From: Betaproteobacteria bacterium | GTDB taxonomy: Bacteria; Pseudomonadota; Gammaproteobacteria; Burkholderiales; Rhodocyclaceae | Length of the DNA: 64,000 nucleotides | Direction: 5' to 3' | Assembly (NCBI GenBank): GCA_016703785.1 | Contig: JADJBM010000030.1 | Location: 1 to 64,000 of the forward strand | Shown here: in pieces, positions 1 to 9,573 of the stretch | Layout of the letters: each line of letters starts with the position of its first letter | How positions within the stretch are numbered: the first letter of the stretch is position 1 | The notes under the pieces: model-generated | The model's database searches: none | The model's input: the letters and a program-made list of their open reading frames with translations, nothing else | Told to the model about the DNA's origin: nothing | Translations under genes and position numbers: made by a program

Positions 1-1495
1 GATTGCGGCCCTGCATGACGAAATTCGCGAGCTCTACCTGGGCGATGACGTTCCCTGGATCGTTGGTTATTCCGGCGGTAAAGACTCGACTGCCACCCTC
101 CAATTGATTTGGGGTGCCATTCTTGCGGTACCCGAATCAGACCGCAAAAAGACTGTTTATGTGATTTCAACTGACACGATGGTTGAGAACCCGGTTGTCG
201 CGGCGTGGGTGTCCAACTCTCTTGACGTGATGCGTCGCGCCGCAAACGAACAATGTGTTCCGATAGTTCCAAAGCGCCTTACTCCACGGATTGTTGATTC
301 ATTTTGGGTCAACCTGATCGGACGCGGATACCCAACTCCAAGAAACAAGTTTCGCTGGTGTACCGAACGTCTCAAGATTCGTCCATCGAACACATTTATC
401 AATAGCATTGTTTCATCCAGTGGAGAAGCCATTCTGGTGCTTGGTACAAGAAAGGCCGAAAGCGCGAGGCGCTCGGCCAATATGACAAAGCACGAGAAGG
501 GCCGAATTCGCGATCGTCTGAGCCCAAATTCCAGCCTGCCAGGTTCTCTGGTCTACTCGCCGATCGAGGATTGGAGCAATGACGATGTCTGGCTCTTTCT
601 AATGCAAGAAAAGAACCGTGGGGCTACAACAATAGGGACTTGCTGGGAATGTACGCTGGCGCATCAGCGGACGGAGAATGTCCGCTTGTCGTCGACGCTT
701 CAACACCCAGTTGTGGTGATTCCCGTTTCGGCTGCTGGGTATGCACTCTCGTAGAACAAGATAAATCCATGAGTGCAATGATACAAAACGATGTCGAAAA
801 GGAGTGGATGAGCCCACTCTTAGACTTACGTAACGCATTGGACTTCCGCAGCGGTAGCCCAAGTGGCGACGACCCCGAGAATACAGATCGCCATTTGCGA
901 GATTTTCGCCGGATGTCTGGGGTCGTTCAAATCATGTCACATGGAAAGCCAATACCTGGACCATATACGCAAGAAGCTAGAAAGAATTGGCTGCAGCGCC
1001 TGTTAGCTGCGCAAACCCATATTCGTCTTCATGGCCCTCAGGAAGTCAAAAGCATCGATTTGGTTACCCTGGATGAACTTCAGGAGATCCGCCGAATCTG
1101 GGTAATGGACAAACACGAACTCGAAGACTGCCTCCCCACAATATATCGCGACGTAACCGGGCGGGGAATACCCGGGGCGACCTCTAGATGACAACCTCGT
1201 TCTCGGCGAGGCCGAGATGGGCGTTCTTGCCGATCTTTGTGGCGGCGACCGCCTTCACTACGAATTGACTCGGGAGCTATTGAGCATCACTGGGCAACAG
1301 CGCTCGCTCGGCCGTCGTGCCGGACTTTTCGAGCAACTGGATAAGACCTTCCGCCGTCACTTCTATGACGACAAGGAGGATGCTATCAATCGTGCCCAGC
1401 GCATTGCCGACGAACGCAAGCGTCGCGAAGACACTCTGAAGCATGGGCCGAGTGGCTTTGTCTTGGAACCGGAAGCGCTGGAGTACAAGGAATGA
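1..1495 (+). pseudogene. dndC: DndC, DNA phosphorothioation sulfurtransferase (5' truncated by window, two frameshifts)
   Basis: DndC is the PAPS-reductase-like ATP pyrophosphatase that, with DndD and DndE, puts sulfur into the DNA backbone. The reading frame is already open at base 2. The PP-loop SGGKDS is visible at about 73-90, and the cysteine-rich Fe-S region (CPLV, SCGD, GCWVC) at about 670-745. The coding signal is split over three frames. A base is missing at the CC of 616-617, where a third C restores NPWGYNNRDLLGMYAG. A base is extra in GGGG at 1174-1177, where GGG restores PGRPLDDN. Apart from these the protein is close to full length (about 500 residues), lacking perhaps 30 N-terminal residues outside the window. 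It overlaps dndD by ATGA. The indels are either true decay or assembly errors; family assignment is secure. Confidence 0.9.
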
Positions 1496-3468
1496 TCCTC
1501 GACACCATCATTCTGGAAAATTTCGGTGCCTATTGTGGGCGACAGGAAGCAACTCTGACACCGCGAGATGGAAAGCCCATCGTTCTCTTCGGCGGACTGA
1601 ATGGGGGCGGGAAGACAACGCTGCTCGACGCCATCCAGTTGGCTTTCTATGGCGCCAAGGCTCGAATCTCCAATCGTGGCCGACATGCTTACAAGGACTA
1701 CCTGCGGCAGTCGATACACCGTGGCACTGATCCTGGTGAGGGCGCGTCGGTCGTCGTGCGATTCCGCCGCATGATTGATGGCGAAACCAGACATTTTGAG
1801 CTTAGCCGCAGCTGGCGCCAGGGTGTGAAAGGCATCGAAGAAACCGTTCGCGTTCTGCGCGATGGCTTGCCCGACGACGTCTTTACCGACCACTGGGACG
1901 AGGTGATCGAAGCCTACCTGCCCAGCAGCATTGCCCACCTGTTCTTCTTCGATGGCGAGCAGATCATGGAACTGGCTGAAGGCGGGCATGCGGCGGAAAT
2001 TCTTGGAACAGCTGTGCACTCGCTATTGGGCCTGGATCTCGTCGATCGCCTCGAATCTGACCTCAAGGTCTTTGAACGCCGCAAGCGTGCGGAATCGCAT
2101 GACGAAGCCGCAATCGCACGACTTGCGCAGGCCCGACGCGAGTTGGAGCATATCGACCAGGAGCAGGAGAAGGCGGCAAATGAGGCCGGTGCCATGGTGA
2201 ACGTAGCTGGACGCCTGGCAAAGCAACTTAGCGAACACGAGGCAATATTCCGGGCAGAGGGAGGAGACCTGTATCAGCAGCGTGGCGAGCTAGAAAACAA
2301 GCTCGCCGAATTGAAGAGTCGAAAAGCCAGACTAGAAGCCGAGTTTCGAGAGTTGGTCTCCGGCCCGCTGCCCCTCCTGTTGATTGAGCCTCTGCTTGCC
2401 GAAGCCGAAAAGCGTGTCAGCCACGAACGTGAGATCCGCCATGCCAAGGCATTGGTCGAAGTTCTTGAAGAACGCGACGCCGAGGTCTTGACAACACTCC
2501 AGCATAGCTCCCTTCAGGCGAAAGCGATTGACACCATCGAACGTATCCTGAGCGAGGACAGGCTGAAGCGTCAGGGCCTGGCGTCCGAGGAACTGATGCT
2601 CGATGCACCCGACGACCTTGCCCCCCACATCGGTCACTTACGCGGCGTTGTTCTGCCAAATGCCGAGGAACAGGCGCGACGATTCGTGGCCGAATTGGCG
2701 CAGCTTGATGAACACATTGCTCGTGTTCAGACAGACCTGGACCGGGTGCCGCCGGAAGATCGGATCGCTGTGCTGCAGTCGGAAGTGGAGGCGGCGCGTC
2801 GAGCAAATGTCCAAAAGCAAGCCGAACTCGATTCACTGCGTTTTCGTATTCAATCCCTGGCCAAGCAACGAGCCGATGCTGAAGTACGTCTGGACAAGAT
2901 GAGCGAGCAAGAATCCGACGCTCAGCTGGCGACAGATGATCGACAGCGCATGCTCAAGCACTCGCAAAAGACTCGCGACACCATCGACCGCTTTCGCACC
3001 GAGATCGTCAAGCGACACGTATCCGCCATCGAATCGCTGATGCTGGAGTCATTCCAGAAGCTGCTTCGCAAGACTAATCTGATAACTGGTTTGACAATCA
3101 ATCCGGAAACGTTCGAAGCCACGCTGTTTGGACGCGACGGCAAGCCATTGCCTTTCGATAGGCTGTCTGCCGGCGAGCGCCAACTATTGGCGACTTCGAT
3201 GCTGTGGGGTCTGGCGAGAGCTTCTGGACGTCCGGTGCCGATGATTATTGATACGCCGCTTGGACGGCTCGACTCAGATCATCGAAAGAATCTTGTAGAT
3301 CGGTATTTCCCGAATGCCTCTCACCAGGTCCTGCTTCTTTCTACAGATGAAGAAATTGTCGATGGATACTTTGAATCACTCAGACCCTATGTTTCCCAAA
3401 CATTCATGTTGACTCACGACGAGAGAGCCGGCGTTACAAATATTCAAGAAGGATACTTTGCATCGTGA
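1492..3468 (+). CDS. dndD: DndD, SMC/Rad50-like ATPase of DNA phosphorothioation
   Basis: This 658-residue ATPase is the usual length for DndD, which works with DndC and DndE on DNA during sulfur insertion. Walker A (GLNGGGKTT) lies near residue 36, a long coiled-coil-like charged middle runs from about 200 to 520, the ABC signature LSAGERQ is near residue 555, and Walker B (MIIDTPLGRLD) follows near 585. The start overlaps the dndC stop as ATGA and the end overlaps dndE, so the three genes form one translationally coupled operon. Unlike its neighbours, the frame is intact throughout. Confidence 0.95.
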   Translation: MILDTIILENFGAYCGRQEATLTPRDGKPIVLFGGLNGGGKTTLLDAIQLAFYGAKARISNRGRHAYKDYLRQSIHRGTDPGEGASVVVRFRRMIDGETRHFELSRSWRQGVKGIEETVRVLRDGLPDDVFTDHWDEVIEAYLPSSIAHLFFFDGEQIMELAEGGHAAEILGTAVHSLLGLDLVDRLESDLKVFERRKRAESHDEAAIARLAQARRELEHIDQEQEKAANEAGAMVNVAGRLAKQLSEHEAIFRAEGGDLYQQRGELENKLAELKSRKARLEAEFRELVSGPLPLLLIEPLLAEAEKRVSHEREIRHAKALVEVLEERDAEVLTTLQHSSLQAKAIDTIERILSEDRLKRQGLASEELMLDAPDDLAPHIGHLRGVVLPNAEEQARRFVAELAQLDEHIARVQTDLDRVPPEDRIAVLQSEVEAARRANVQKQAELDSLRFRIQSLAKQRADAEVRLDKMSEQESDAQLATDDRQRMLKHSQKTRDTIDRFRTEIVKRHVSAIESLMLESFQKLLRKTNLITGLTINPETFEATLFGRDGKPLPFDRLSAGERQLLATSMLWGLARASGRPVPMIIDTPLGRLDSDHRKNLVDRYFPNASHQVLLLSTDEEIVDGYFESLRPYVSQTFMLTHDERAGVTNIQEGYFAS

Positions 3469-3836
3469 AACCACCAATTGACCATGTTCGCGTAAGTGCC
3501 CAAGGCAGGGAGATTCTGATCAAGCTCAAGCGGCGAACTGGATTGGAGCATTGGAACGAGCTTTGTCGTGTCGCGCTTTGCCGATCGCTAGCGAACCCGA
3601 AGCCTCCAACTATCCCATATCGAATTGCCGAGAATGCGATCGATATGGAATGGAAGACATTCGCTGGCGCTTATAGCTCCGAGTTTTCATCTGCAATACT
3701 CATTAAGGCACGAGCGGATGGCGTTAATTTGGCGTCTAAGGAAGCCCTAGGTGAATACCTGCGTGCCCACATTGAGCGAGGAATCGCAAGTCTTCAAAAT
3801 GTAAAGACCCTGGGTGACCTGGTCAAACAGATGTAG
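3465..3836 (+). CDS. dndE: DndE, DNA phosphorothioation protein
   Basis: This small basic protein (123 residues) has the N-terminal pattern typical of DndE: a run around QGREILIKLKRRTG, then WNELCRVALCRSLA. DndE is known to be needed for phosphorothioation in vivo and to bind nicked DNA. The start is GTG at 3465, overlapping the dndD stop as GTGA. The 3' end lies two bases from the end of the convergent minus-strand gene, so the modification operon ends here with no room for a classical terminator. GC content looks lower than in the core genes to the right. Confidence 0.9.
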   Translation: MKPPIDHVRVSAQGREILIKLKRRTGLEHWNELCRVALCRSLANPKPPTIPYRIAENAIDMEWKTFAGAYSSEFSSAILIKARADGVNLASKEALGEYLRAHIERGIASLQNVKTLGDLVKQM

Positions 3837-3838
3837 CC

Positions 3839-4567
3839 TTAGATTGATAGCTCGAGATCAGGTGCGGGACGCGCAGACATTCGTTGCGTATCGATAAATT
3901 CAATTAGCCCGTCAAGATTCGCTTGTCGCGATGAGAAAAACTCTTGAAGAATCGTTAGGCCACCATTAGCGTACTCCTGAAAAGCTACTAGCCGAAGTTC
4001 CTCGTTTTCAGGCGAACCTCCAAGAACATCTGCCGCTCCAGAGTCAGCAAGCGAAATTAGAAATACAACCCCCGGCCATGCAGGACTGTTCCCAAAAGTG
4101 CTCTGATCGATACCTTTTCCTGCCTCAATTGCTTTAAGTGGCTCGCGGCGCTTGTTGTGATAACCCACCTGCGCTGCAAACATCAGCAGACGCCATATCT
4201 CTTTAAATACTCCCTAACTGATCGCTAGTCATTAACTTCACGATCTCTTCCTTATCGGTTGCACGATGAATGCGCTTGATCCCGTGGTTTGACTTGCTCG
4301 TGGCAGCTTGGAGTTTTGATTTGCAGTCACAGCGTATACCTCATCATCGACCATCGAGAACAGTATTAAGCTCGCCGAATCGACACGTTCCACGTTGCCT
4401 GTGTGCCGACGGATTGTTGTTCTCAAGACATGCTCTGGCGTTGGCGTACTAAATACATAAAGTTGGCTGCGCACGATCTCCGCATAGATATCGGCGATTG
4501 TCGCTGGTCTTCCGAGATTTCTGAGGGCTGATTCAGCCGCGTTCCGAATTAGAACAGCATCTGTCAT
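3839..4567 (-). pseudogene. Winged-helix domain joined to Dnd system-associated protein 4 (two frameshifts)
   Basis: The first half (4567 to about 4320) encodes a small winged-helix domain of HARE-HTH type, with ALRNLGRPATIADIYAEIV and VLRTTIRRHTG. The second half (4183 to 3839) matches what I recall of the Dnd-associated protein 4 family: MFAAQVGYHNKRREPL, GNSPAWPGVVFLISLADSG and EEYANGG-type EYANGGLTILQEFF. Between them, the frame KRIHRATDKEEIVKLMTSDQLG supplies the missing N-terminus of that family. Adding one base at TTTT 4314-4317 and removing one at CCC 4212-4214 gives one open frame of about 240 residues, so this is probably a single fused gene. It is convergent with dndE and last in the minus-strand Dnd-linked set. 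Function is unknown; DNA binding is inferred from the helix-turn-helix. Confidence 0.7.
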
Positions 4568-4637
4568 AGCTCTCGAATCTCCGAAAATTCGCCCGTGCGA
4601 TTTGGGAAATATTGCTGTATTTGCTGCCCATTCACGA

Positions 4638-6660
4638 CTAGTTCCTGCGCCGCGCGCTCCGGCATCGCCGGACCATGGTGAAGTAATAACGTTTGCCGAC
4701 CCGTCCGGATTCGGTCATGGCTTTCTCAACCTGCCCGTTGTATTGCTCCGGGCTGACCAGCAACAAGACTTGCGGTGCCAATTCGGGGATGTGGCGAGCG
4801 ACGCCTTCACGGAAAACGCTGAGTGAACCGAATGGTGAATCGATCGCAACCGGATAGGCTGAACCGGAAACATCTTTCAGGATGGTCGGAATCTCTGAAC
4901 GACGCTTGGCCAGGGCAACCAAACTGGCGATGAATACCAGAGAAGTTACTGTCCGCTCGCCCGTACTCAGGGCGACATCGATCTGAGTCGGATTCGCATC
5001 GTCCTCACCTGAACTCACATGCTTGCGGATTCGCAAGGGTGTAGTTCTCACTCAATTCCGCCCAGTAATCCTTGGTCATGATTTTGCGGAAGTGTGTATC
5101 GATTTCTAGATTCAGCAGCGGCCGCAACTCCTGAGTTTCCGCCTCCAGGATCTGTTCCAGAAGCTTCGCGCAGTCCTCCGCAGCATCGACCCTTCGCTGC
5201 GCTTTCGCGGCCGCCTCTTCTTTGTCGGCGATTTGCCGAATCTGCGCCTGCAAACTCTCAATCTCAGCACGCATGGCTTCAATCAGAGTGGCGAGGCGAC
5301 TGCTATTGGCGATCTCGTCTTCACGCTTTAATTGAAGCCGCTTGCGAGCATCTTCCAATTGCTGAACTTCTTCGTCCTTTTTGCCGCCGAGCGCCTGATG
5401 GATCTCCTCCATTTCCTCATCGATATTGCGGATGTCGCGGGTCAGCTCAAGTCGCTCTATATTTAGCTGCTTCAGTTGCTCCTCAGTCTGGCGGGCAACA
5501 CCTTCAATCAAACCCATGGCATGGTCAAGCGCGCCAACCGCGTTATTGAAGTCCTGGTCGCCAGCGATAGTCAACAGCGCCTCTACGGCAGCGCGCTCAG
5601 GACTACCTTCCACAAGGTATCTTGTGCAAATGCAGGAGCCGCTATCCAGCAACTCTCGCAAGAAACTGTTCAAGACACGCGCGGGTATCTTTCCTTCGCT
5701 ACGCAACTGGGTAACCACTTGCCGGCCGCGTCCAATCAGATCCGTCGCAAAAAGGGTATAGCCATCATCGGCCACCAGTTTCCCCAAACGACGGACAGTA
5801 TCGTCGCGGCGGAGTGCTAGGGCATCGCGCTCGCCGGTCAAGCGCACTCGCTTGGCTTGTAGTTCATGGGCTTCACGATTGGCGACAAGCTTGTTGTCGA
5901 TGACTTCTAACTCGCTGGCAATCGCCGCCAGATTTGCCTGCGTTTGTCGGCGCTGCTCCTCACGCTCCTTGAGGTCAACTTCCCGCTGCGTCAGACGCTC
6001 GATCAGCTCGCGCTTTTCTTCGCTGGTGGTTTCGCGCTGCTCAGCACGAAGTTTGCCGCGAACGTTCTGGTGCTTTAAATCATCAATGGTTGTTCGCAGC
6101 AGCCGAAGACCAAGCATTTGATGAATCGCCTCGGTAACCTGAGCGCTGTTGCGTTCCATGGCGAGATAGTTGATGCGTTCGCCGTTGAAGAACAGGAAGC
6201 CACTGATTCCTTCGGGAACAATTGCCAGGATGCGCTGCTGGGGTCGGTCCAGGACGAAGGTCTGGCCGTCTCGCATCATCTCCAGCGACAGCTCTGTCTG
6301 CTTCGGATTGAGCTTCTGCTGCGCCAGTGTCAGCTTGCGCGTCAAGATGTAGCGTGACTCATCGTGCTTGAAGGTCAGCTGAACCGTCGCCGCTATAAGC
6401 CCTGGGTCTCCACCACGATGAACTTCGCCCTCATTAATGATTTCGTCTGGCTTCTCGAAATCTTCTTCCTTGCCGTCTGCACCCATCAGGCCATCACGGC
6501 CATACAAAGCCCAGAGCAGCGCCTTCAGCACGGTGGTCTTGCCGAAGCCATTCTCGGCATGAATGATCGTAACGTTCCGTTCCTTGAGGTCAGAAAACAC
6601 AATCTCCTGCCGACCCTTGAACTGCCGGAAATTCTCAAGAATGAGCCGTTCCAGAATCAT
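4638..6660 (-). pseudogene. SMC/DndD-like coiled-coil ATPase of the Dnd-linked restriction set (one frameshift)
   Basis: This is a second Rad50/SMC-type ATPase of about 673 residues, distinct from DndD. The first frame (6660 to about 5040) has Walker A (HAENGFGKTT) near residue 37, a coiled-coil-like stretch from about 200 to 530, and a CIC motif in the middle resembling a zinc hook. The second frame (about 5037 to 4638) carries the ABC signature LSTGERT and the Walker B AIDSPFG. Removing one base from GGG at 5037-5039 joins them (ENYTLRIRKHV). The ATG overlaps the stop of the upstream 62-residue gene. Its place in a Dnd island suggests a role in phosphorothioate-dependent restriction, as an inference. 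Confidence 0.8.
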
Positions 6661-6845
6661 TTGATCACTCGCTTGATGTGGTCGTAAAGACGCTGGTGAA
6701 TGTCCGAGCGCCGTTTGAGGTGCATCACGTCGCGCTCTTCCTTGAGGAACTCACGGATGAGTTCTTTGTATTCGGGCTTCGCGGCTTTGAATATTTCTTG
6801 AGCACGTGAGAGTTGTCGATTGGTGTTGTCACCGTCTTTATCCAT
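6657..6845 (-). CDS. Small DNA modification system-associated protein
   Basis: This is a charged 62-residue protein, rich in Lys, Arg and Glu, that appears mostly helical (ELIREFLKEERDVMHLKRRS). It resembles the short family I recall as DNA modification system-associated small protein, which travels with SMC-type ATPases in phosphorothioation islands. The ATG at 6845 is preferred because a GAGGG lies about six bases upstream; the first in-frame ATG (6851) sits directly on that site. The stop overlaps the ATPase start as ATGA, pointing to co-translation. No catalytic motif is visible. Confidence 0.65.
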   Translation of the reverse strand: MDKDGDNTNRQLSRAQEIFKAAKPEYKELIREFLKEERDVMHLKRRSDIHQRLYDHIKRVIK

Positions 6846-6916
6846 GGTCATCCCTCAATTCCCGAAAAACTGGTTCACAGCACACGCATAGAACTGAACC
6901 TCGCACCTTCGTAAAC

Positions 6917-8864
6917 TCATATCTTGTCCGCGTCTGCAATCGGCTTCAGCACTCGCTCTAGCTGCTTGATAGCTTCCATTTGGTATTGATCAGGTTCCTT
7001 GGGTGTGCCAGCGAGATTGTCTTTAGCTTTCGCATAACGGATCCAACCATTCTGTACGGCCGTAACTGCACCTTGGATTCCTTGCTTCGCATAATTAGCC
7101 TTTGTATGTCGATACCCGCCTGAATCCTTCGACATAACCGCAAGCACCAATAAACGTGTCAATTGCCCCGTCCGCTTCGCAGCACTATCACTGCCGTCCA
7201 TTGCAGGATCACCCGATTCTCCAGTTTTCAGCGCGATGCCATCCCAGACACGTTTTGAGCCGCACGAGTAGGCGCGAGCGAACACACCTAGCTCATTTAA
7301 CTCATTCAGAGCCTCTACATAGGTCAGCGCGAACTCTTCCCGAGACCCGAATGCCTTTCCTCTGCCGAGTTCCATAGTTCTGCGCAAGAACGTCGGCTGA
7401 AACAACAGCCCTCGCTGGAATACTGAATACCACACCAAACTATCTTCCCAGCCGCTTGCTCGCGAAAGTTTTCCAATCGCTTTCTTGACGCGGCGAAACA
7501 CAGCATCATCGCCTTTCAACTCAAGCGCAACTTTTGTCGCGAACTCCATCGCAGGCTTGGTTGGTAGGCTTCCCTCCGCCAGCAAGAGAGAACGGATTAC
7601 GTCGCCATCCTCGCTGATCGCCGCCTTCGCAAAGCGGTCAATGTGTTCCTTATAGGGTGAAAATGCCGTGAAAACGCCGACGAGAAGACCTCGGTGCATT
7701 TTTAGCGCTCTTTCGGCAAGCTGTTTGGTGACCGAAGGTCTGAACGACAACATGTCATGGTCCGAGATAACGGCTTCTTCATCATCACCATCCTCATACT
7801 CTTCACGTCTTCTGGCTACCGAAGACTCCATTTCAGACTCTGATTCAGTGGCGAAATCTTGTGTCTCGAGAATTTCTTCAAAACGCTCGAACCGATCCTC
7901 AAATACAAAATATTGAACAGCTCGATTCAAAATAAAAGCACTAGTGAACTGCCAGCTTTTCAATTTGGCGATATCTGCCGACTCTCGTCCAGCGGCGGTA
8001 TCAACGAGCTCCTGTTGGAATTCCACCAGGTATCTCAAGCGCAATTTCATCGTCGATTTTTTTGTATTCCAATAACGAAGCATTTTCTCCATCTGGATAT
8101 GCTTGAAGTATCATGCTCCTCGTAAGGCGATTGTAGAAATTGCGATCGTCGAGAAGGATAAGTCTGCTGTCGTCAACAGTCTTGGCATTCTTGTTGATGT
8201 CGATAAATATCTCTCTAGTTGCTTGAATCAGATCGCGCCCAATGGGCAAGTCCGGGTCAAACACTAGAATCGTAGCTGGCACATCTTTGGAGTCCGCAGT
8301 TTGACCTTCTCTAGGTACGAATTTGCGCAGAGCGCTGATGCGGTGCTGGCCATCAATAGCAATTGCGACGAACTTGGTACGATCCCAAGAAAGTATCCCC
8401 GGTTGGCCAAACATCGGGAATTTTTGTTCGCTGCCCGTCGGAAAGTGGAGGCGCAACCCCTGTAACTCAGCATAGACGCCCTTCTTTTCTACGACTTTAA
8501 AGCTGAATGGCCCTGGCGGTTCATATTGTCGAAGTGGTGCGTCATTGAGACACGGCAAAAGCGCAATGACGACAGGAGGGAAAAATTTTAACCGTTCGGT
8601 GCTGCTCAGGTATTGGTTCTTGATTTGGGTCACCCAGTCTTCTCGAATGACACGCTGAAACAGAGCCTCAAATCCCCATTTTTCAACCCCAGGAATTTCG
8701 CTCATCAGTCTTACGTCATCCCATAGATCGCGAACCGACAAGCTGGCTAGGCAATAATGAATTGGCTTTTCATTCAGCCAACTGTATGAACCGTGGACGA
8801 AGGTCACAGGATCCGTCCAACTAGAGGCCCCATTGCTCCCAAACTGCTCCCATGAATCAGTCAT
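6917..8864 (-). pseudogene. DGQHR-domain protein, DndB-like (one probable frameshift)
   Basis: The N-terminal frame (8864 to about 8060) carries the diagnostic DGQHR motif at residues 171-175 (AIAIDGQHRISALR), which defines the family including DndB, the regulator of dnd operons. A second frame (8092 to 6917) supplies a further 350 or so residues of helical, acidic sequence. The frames overlap by 92 bases with no sensible second start. A run of seven T at 8057-8063 is the likely slip site, since losing one base links LLEYKK to the second frame. The repaired protein would be about 645 residues, much longer than a typical DndB (about 360), so it is likely a separate Dnd-linked protein. Two separate overlapping genes remain possible. 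Confidence 0.65.
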
Positions 8865-8879
8865 GAATAGTCTCCAAAT

Positions 8880-9506
8880 TTAGCCCCGAACACACTGCGA
8901 TGGGCGAATTGTTCGAATTAGTATGTGCTCAAGAAGTCTGGTTGAGCATTCGCCTAGGTCTAGTGAAGAAACTGGCATATACACAATGAGGCAGCGTCGT
9001 AAGTATTTCGGGTCCCGCAGAACCTGTGCCACCCGAGAGCGAAATGCACCGCCCCAATTCGAGTCATCATCAAACGATTTTACCGATTGGAGATGCTGTT
9101 TCAGCCTGCTTCTAAGTCCCTTGTTGGCCTCAGTCATACCCACATAGATCGGTTCCGTGAGGAACGACAAGACCAATACGACGCTCGCCAGTGTTTGAAT
9201 CTTGCTTGTGCTCAGCGTACCAGATAGCTTCTGAACTTCTGCCGAGTTCAGGTTGAATTTCGGAGGGTTCCGCTCCAATACAAATCGACGCTGCCGCCCC
9301 TCCCCGCTCATCGATGTCGCCGGAATTCCAGTTTCTACGTTCTCCTCTAGCGACCGCAGGTACTGTAGCAAGTCGCCGCTACTGTCGCCTCGCATTGGAA
9401 GATACCAAGCGTATATGCCAGGCTCCTCCGGCACATCCTCTATATCAGCGGCTAACGTAAAACCAAAACTGGACTTTACCTGTTGGTCAAAGGGGCTAGA
9501 TTCCAT
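8880..9506 (-). CDS. GIY-YIG-like nuclease-fold protein in the Dnd island
   Basis: This intact protein of 208 residues shows elements of a GIY-YIG fold: PGIYAWYL near residue 29, PIYVGMT near residue 119 followed by a conserved Arg-rich helix (LRSRLKQHL), and a C-terminal LLEHILIRTIRP with a possible catalytic Glu. The spacing between the first two strands is longer than in classic GIY-YIG enzymes, with about 80 residues inserted. It lies 15 bases downstream of the next minus-strand Dnd-linked gene's start, in an operon-like order after the helicase. A nuclease role in phosphorothioate-dependent restriction is a plausible inference, not shown. Confidence 0.6.
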   Translation of the reverse strand: MESSPFDQQVKSSFGFTLAADIEDVPEEPGIYAWYLPMRGDSSGDLLQYLRSLEENVETGIPATSMSGEGRQRRFVLERNPPKFNLNSAEVQKLSGTLSTSKIQTLASVVLVLSFLTEPIYVGMTEANKGLRSRLKQHLQSVKSFDDDSNWGGAFRSRVAQVLRDPKYLRRCLIVYMPVSSLDLGECSTRLLEHILIRTIRPSQCVRG

Positions 9507-9573
9507 AAGAGGAAGACAGGACTCCGATAACTGCGTTGTTAGGACCGTGATTGTGGAATCAAGACGGCTGTAA

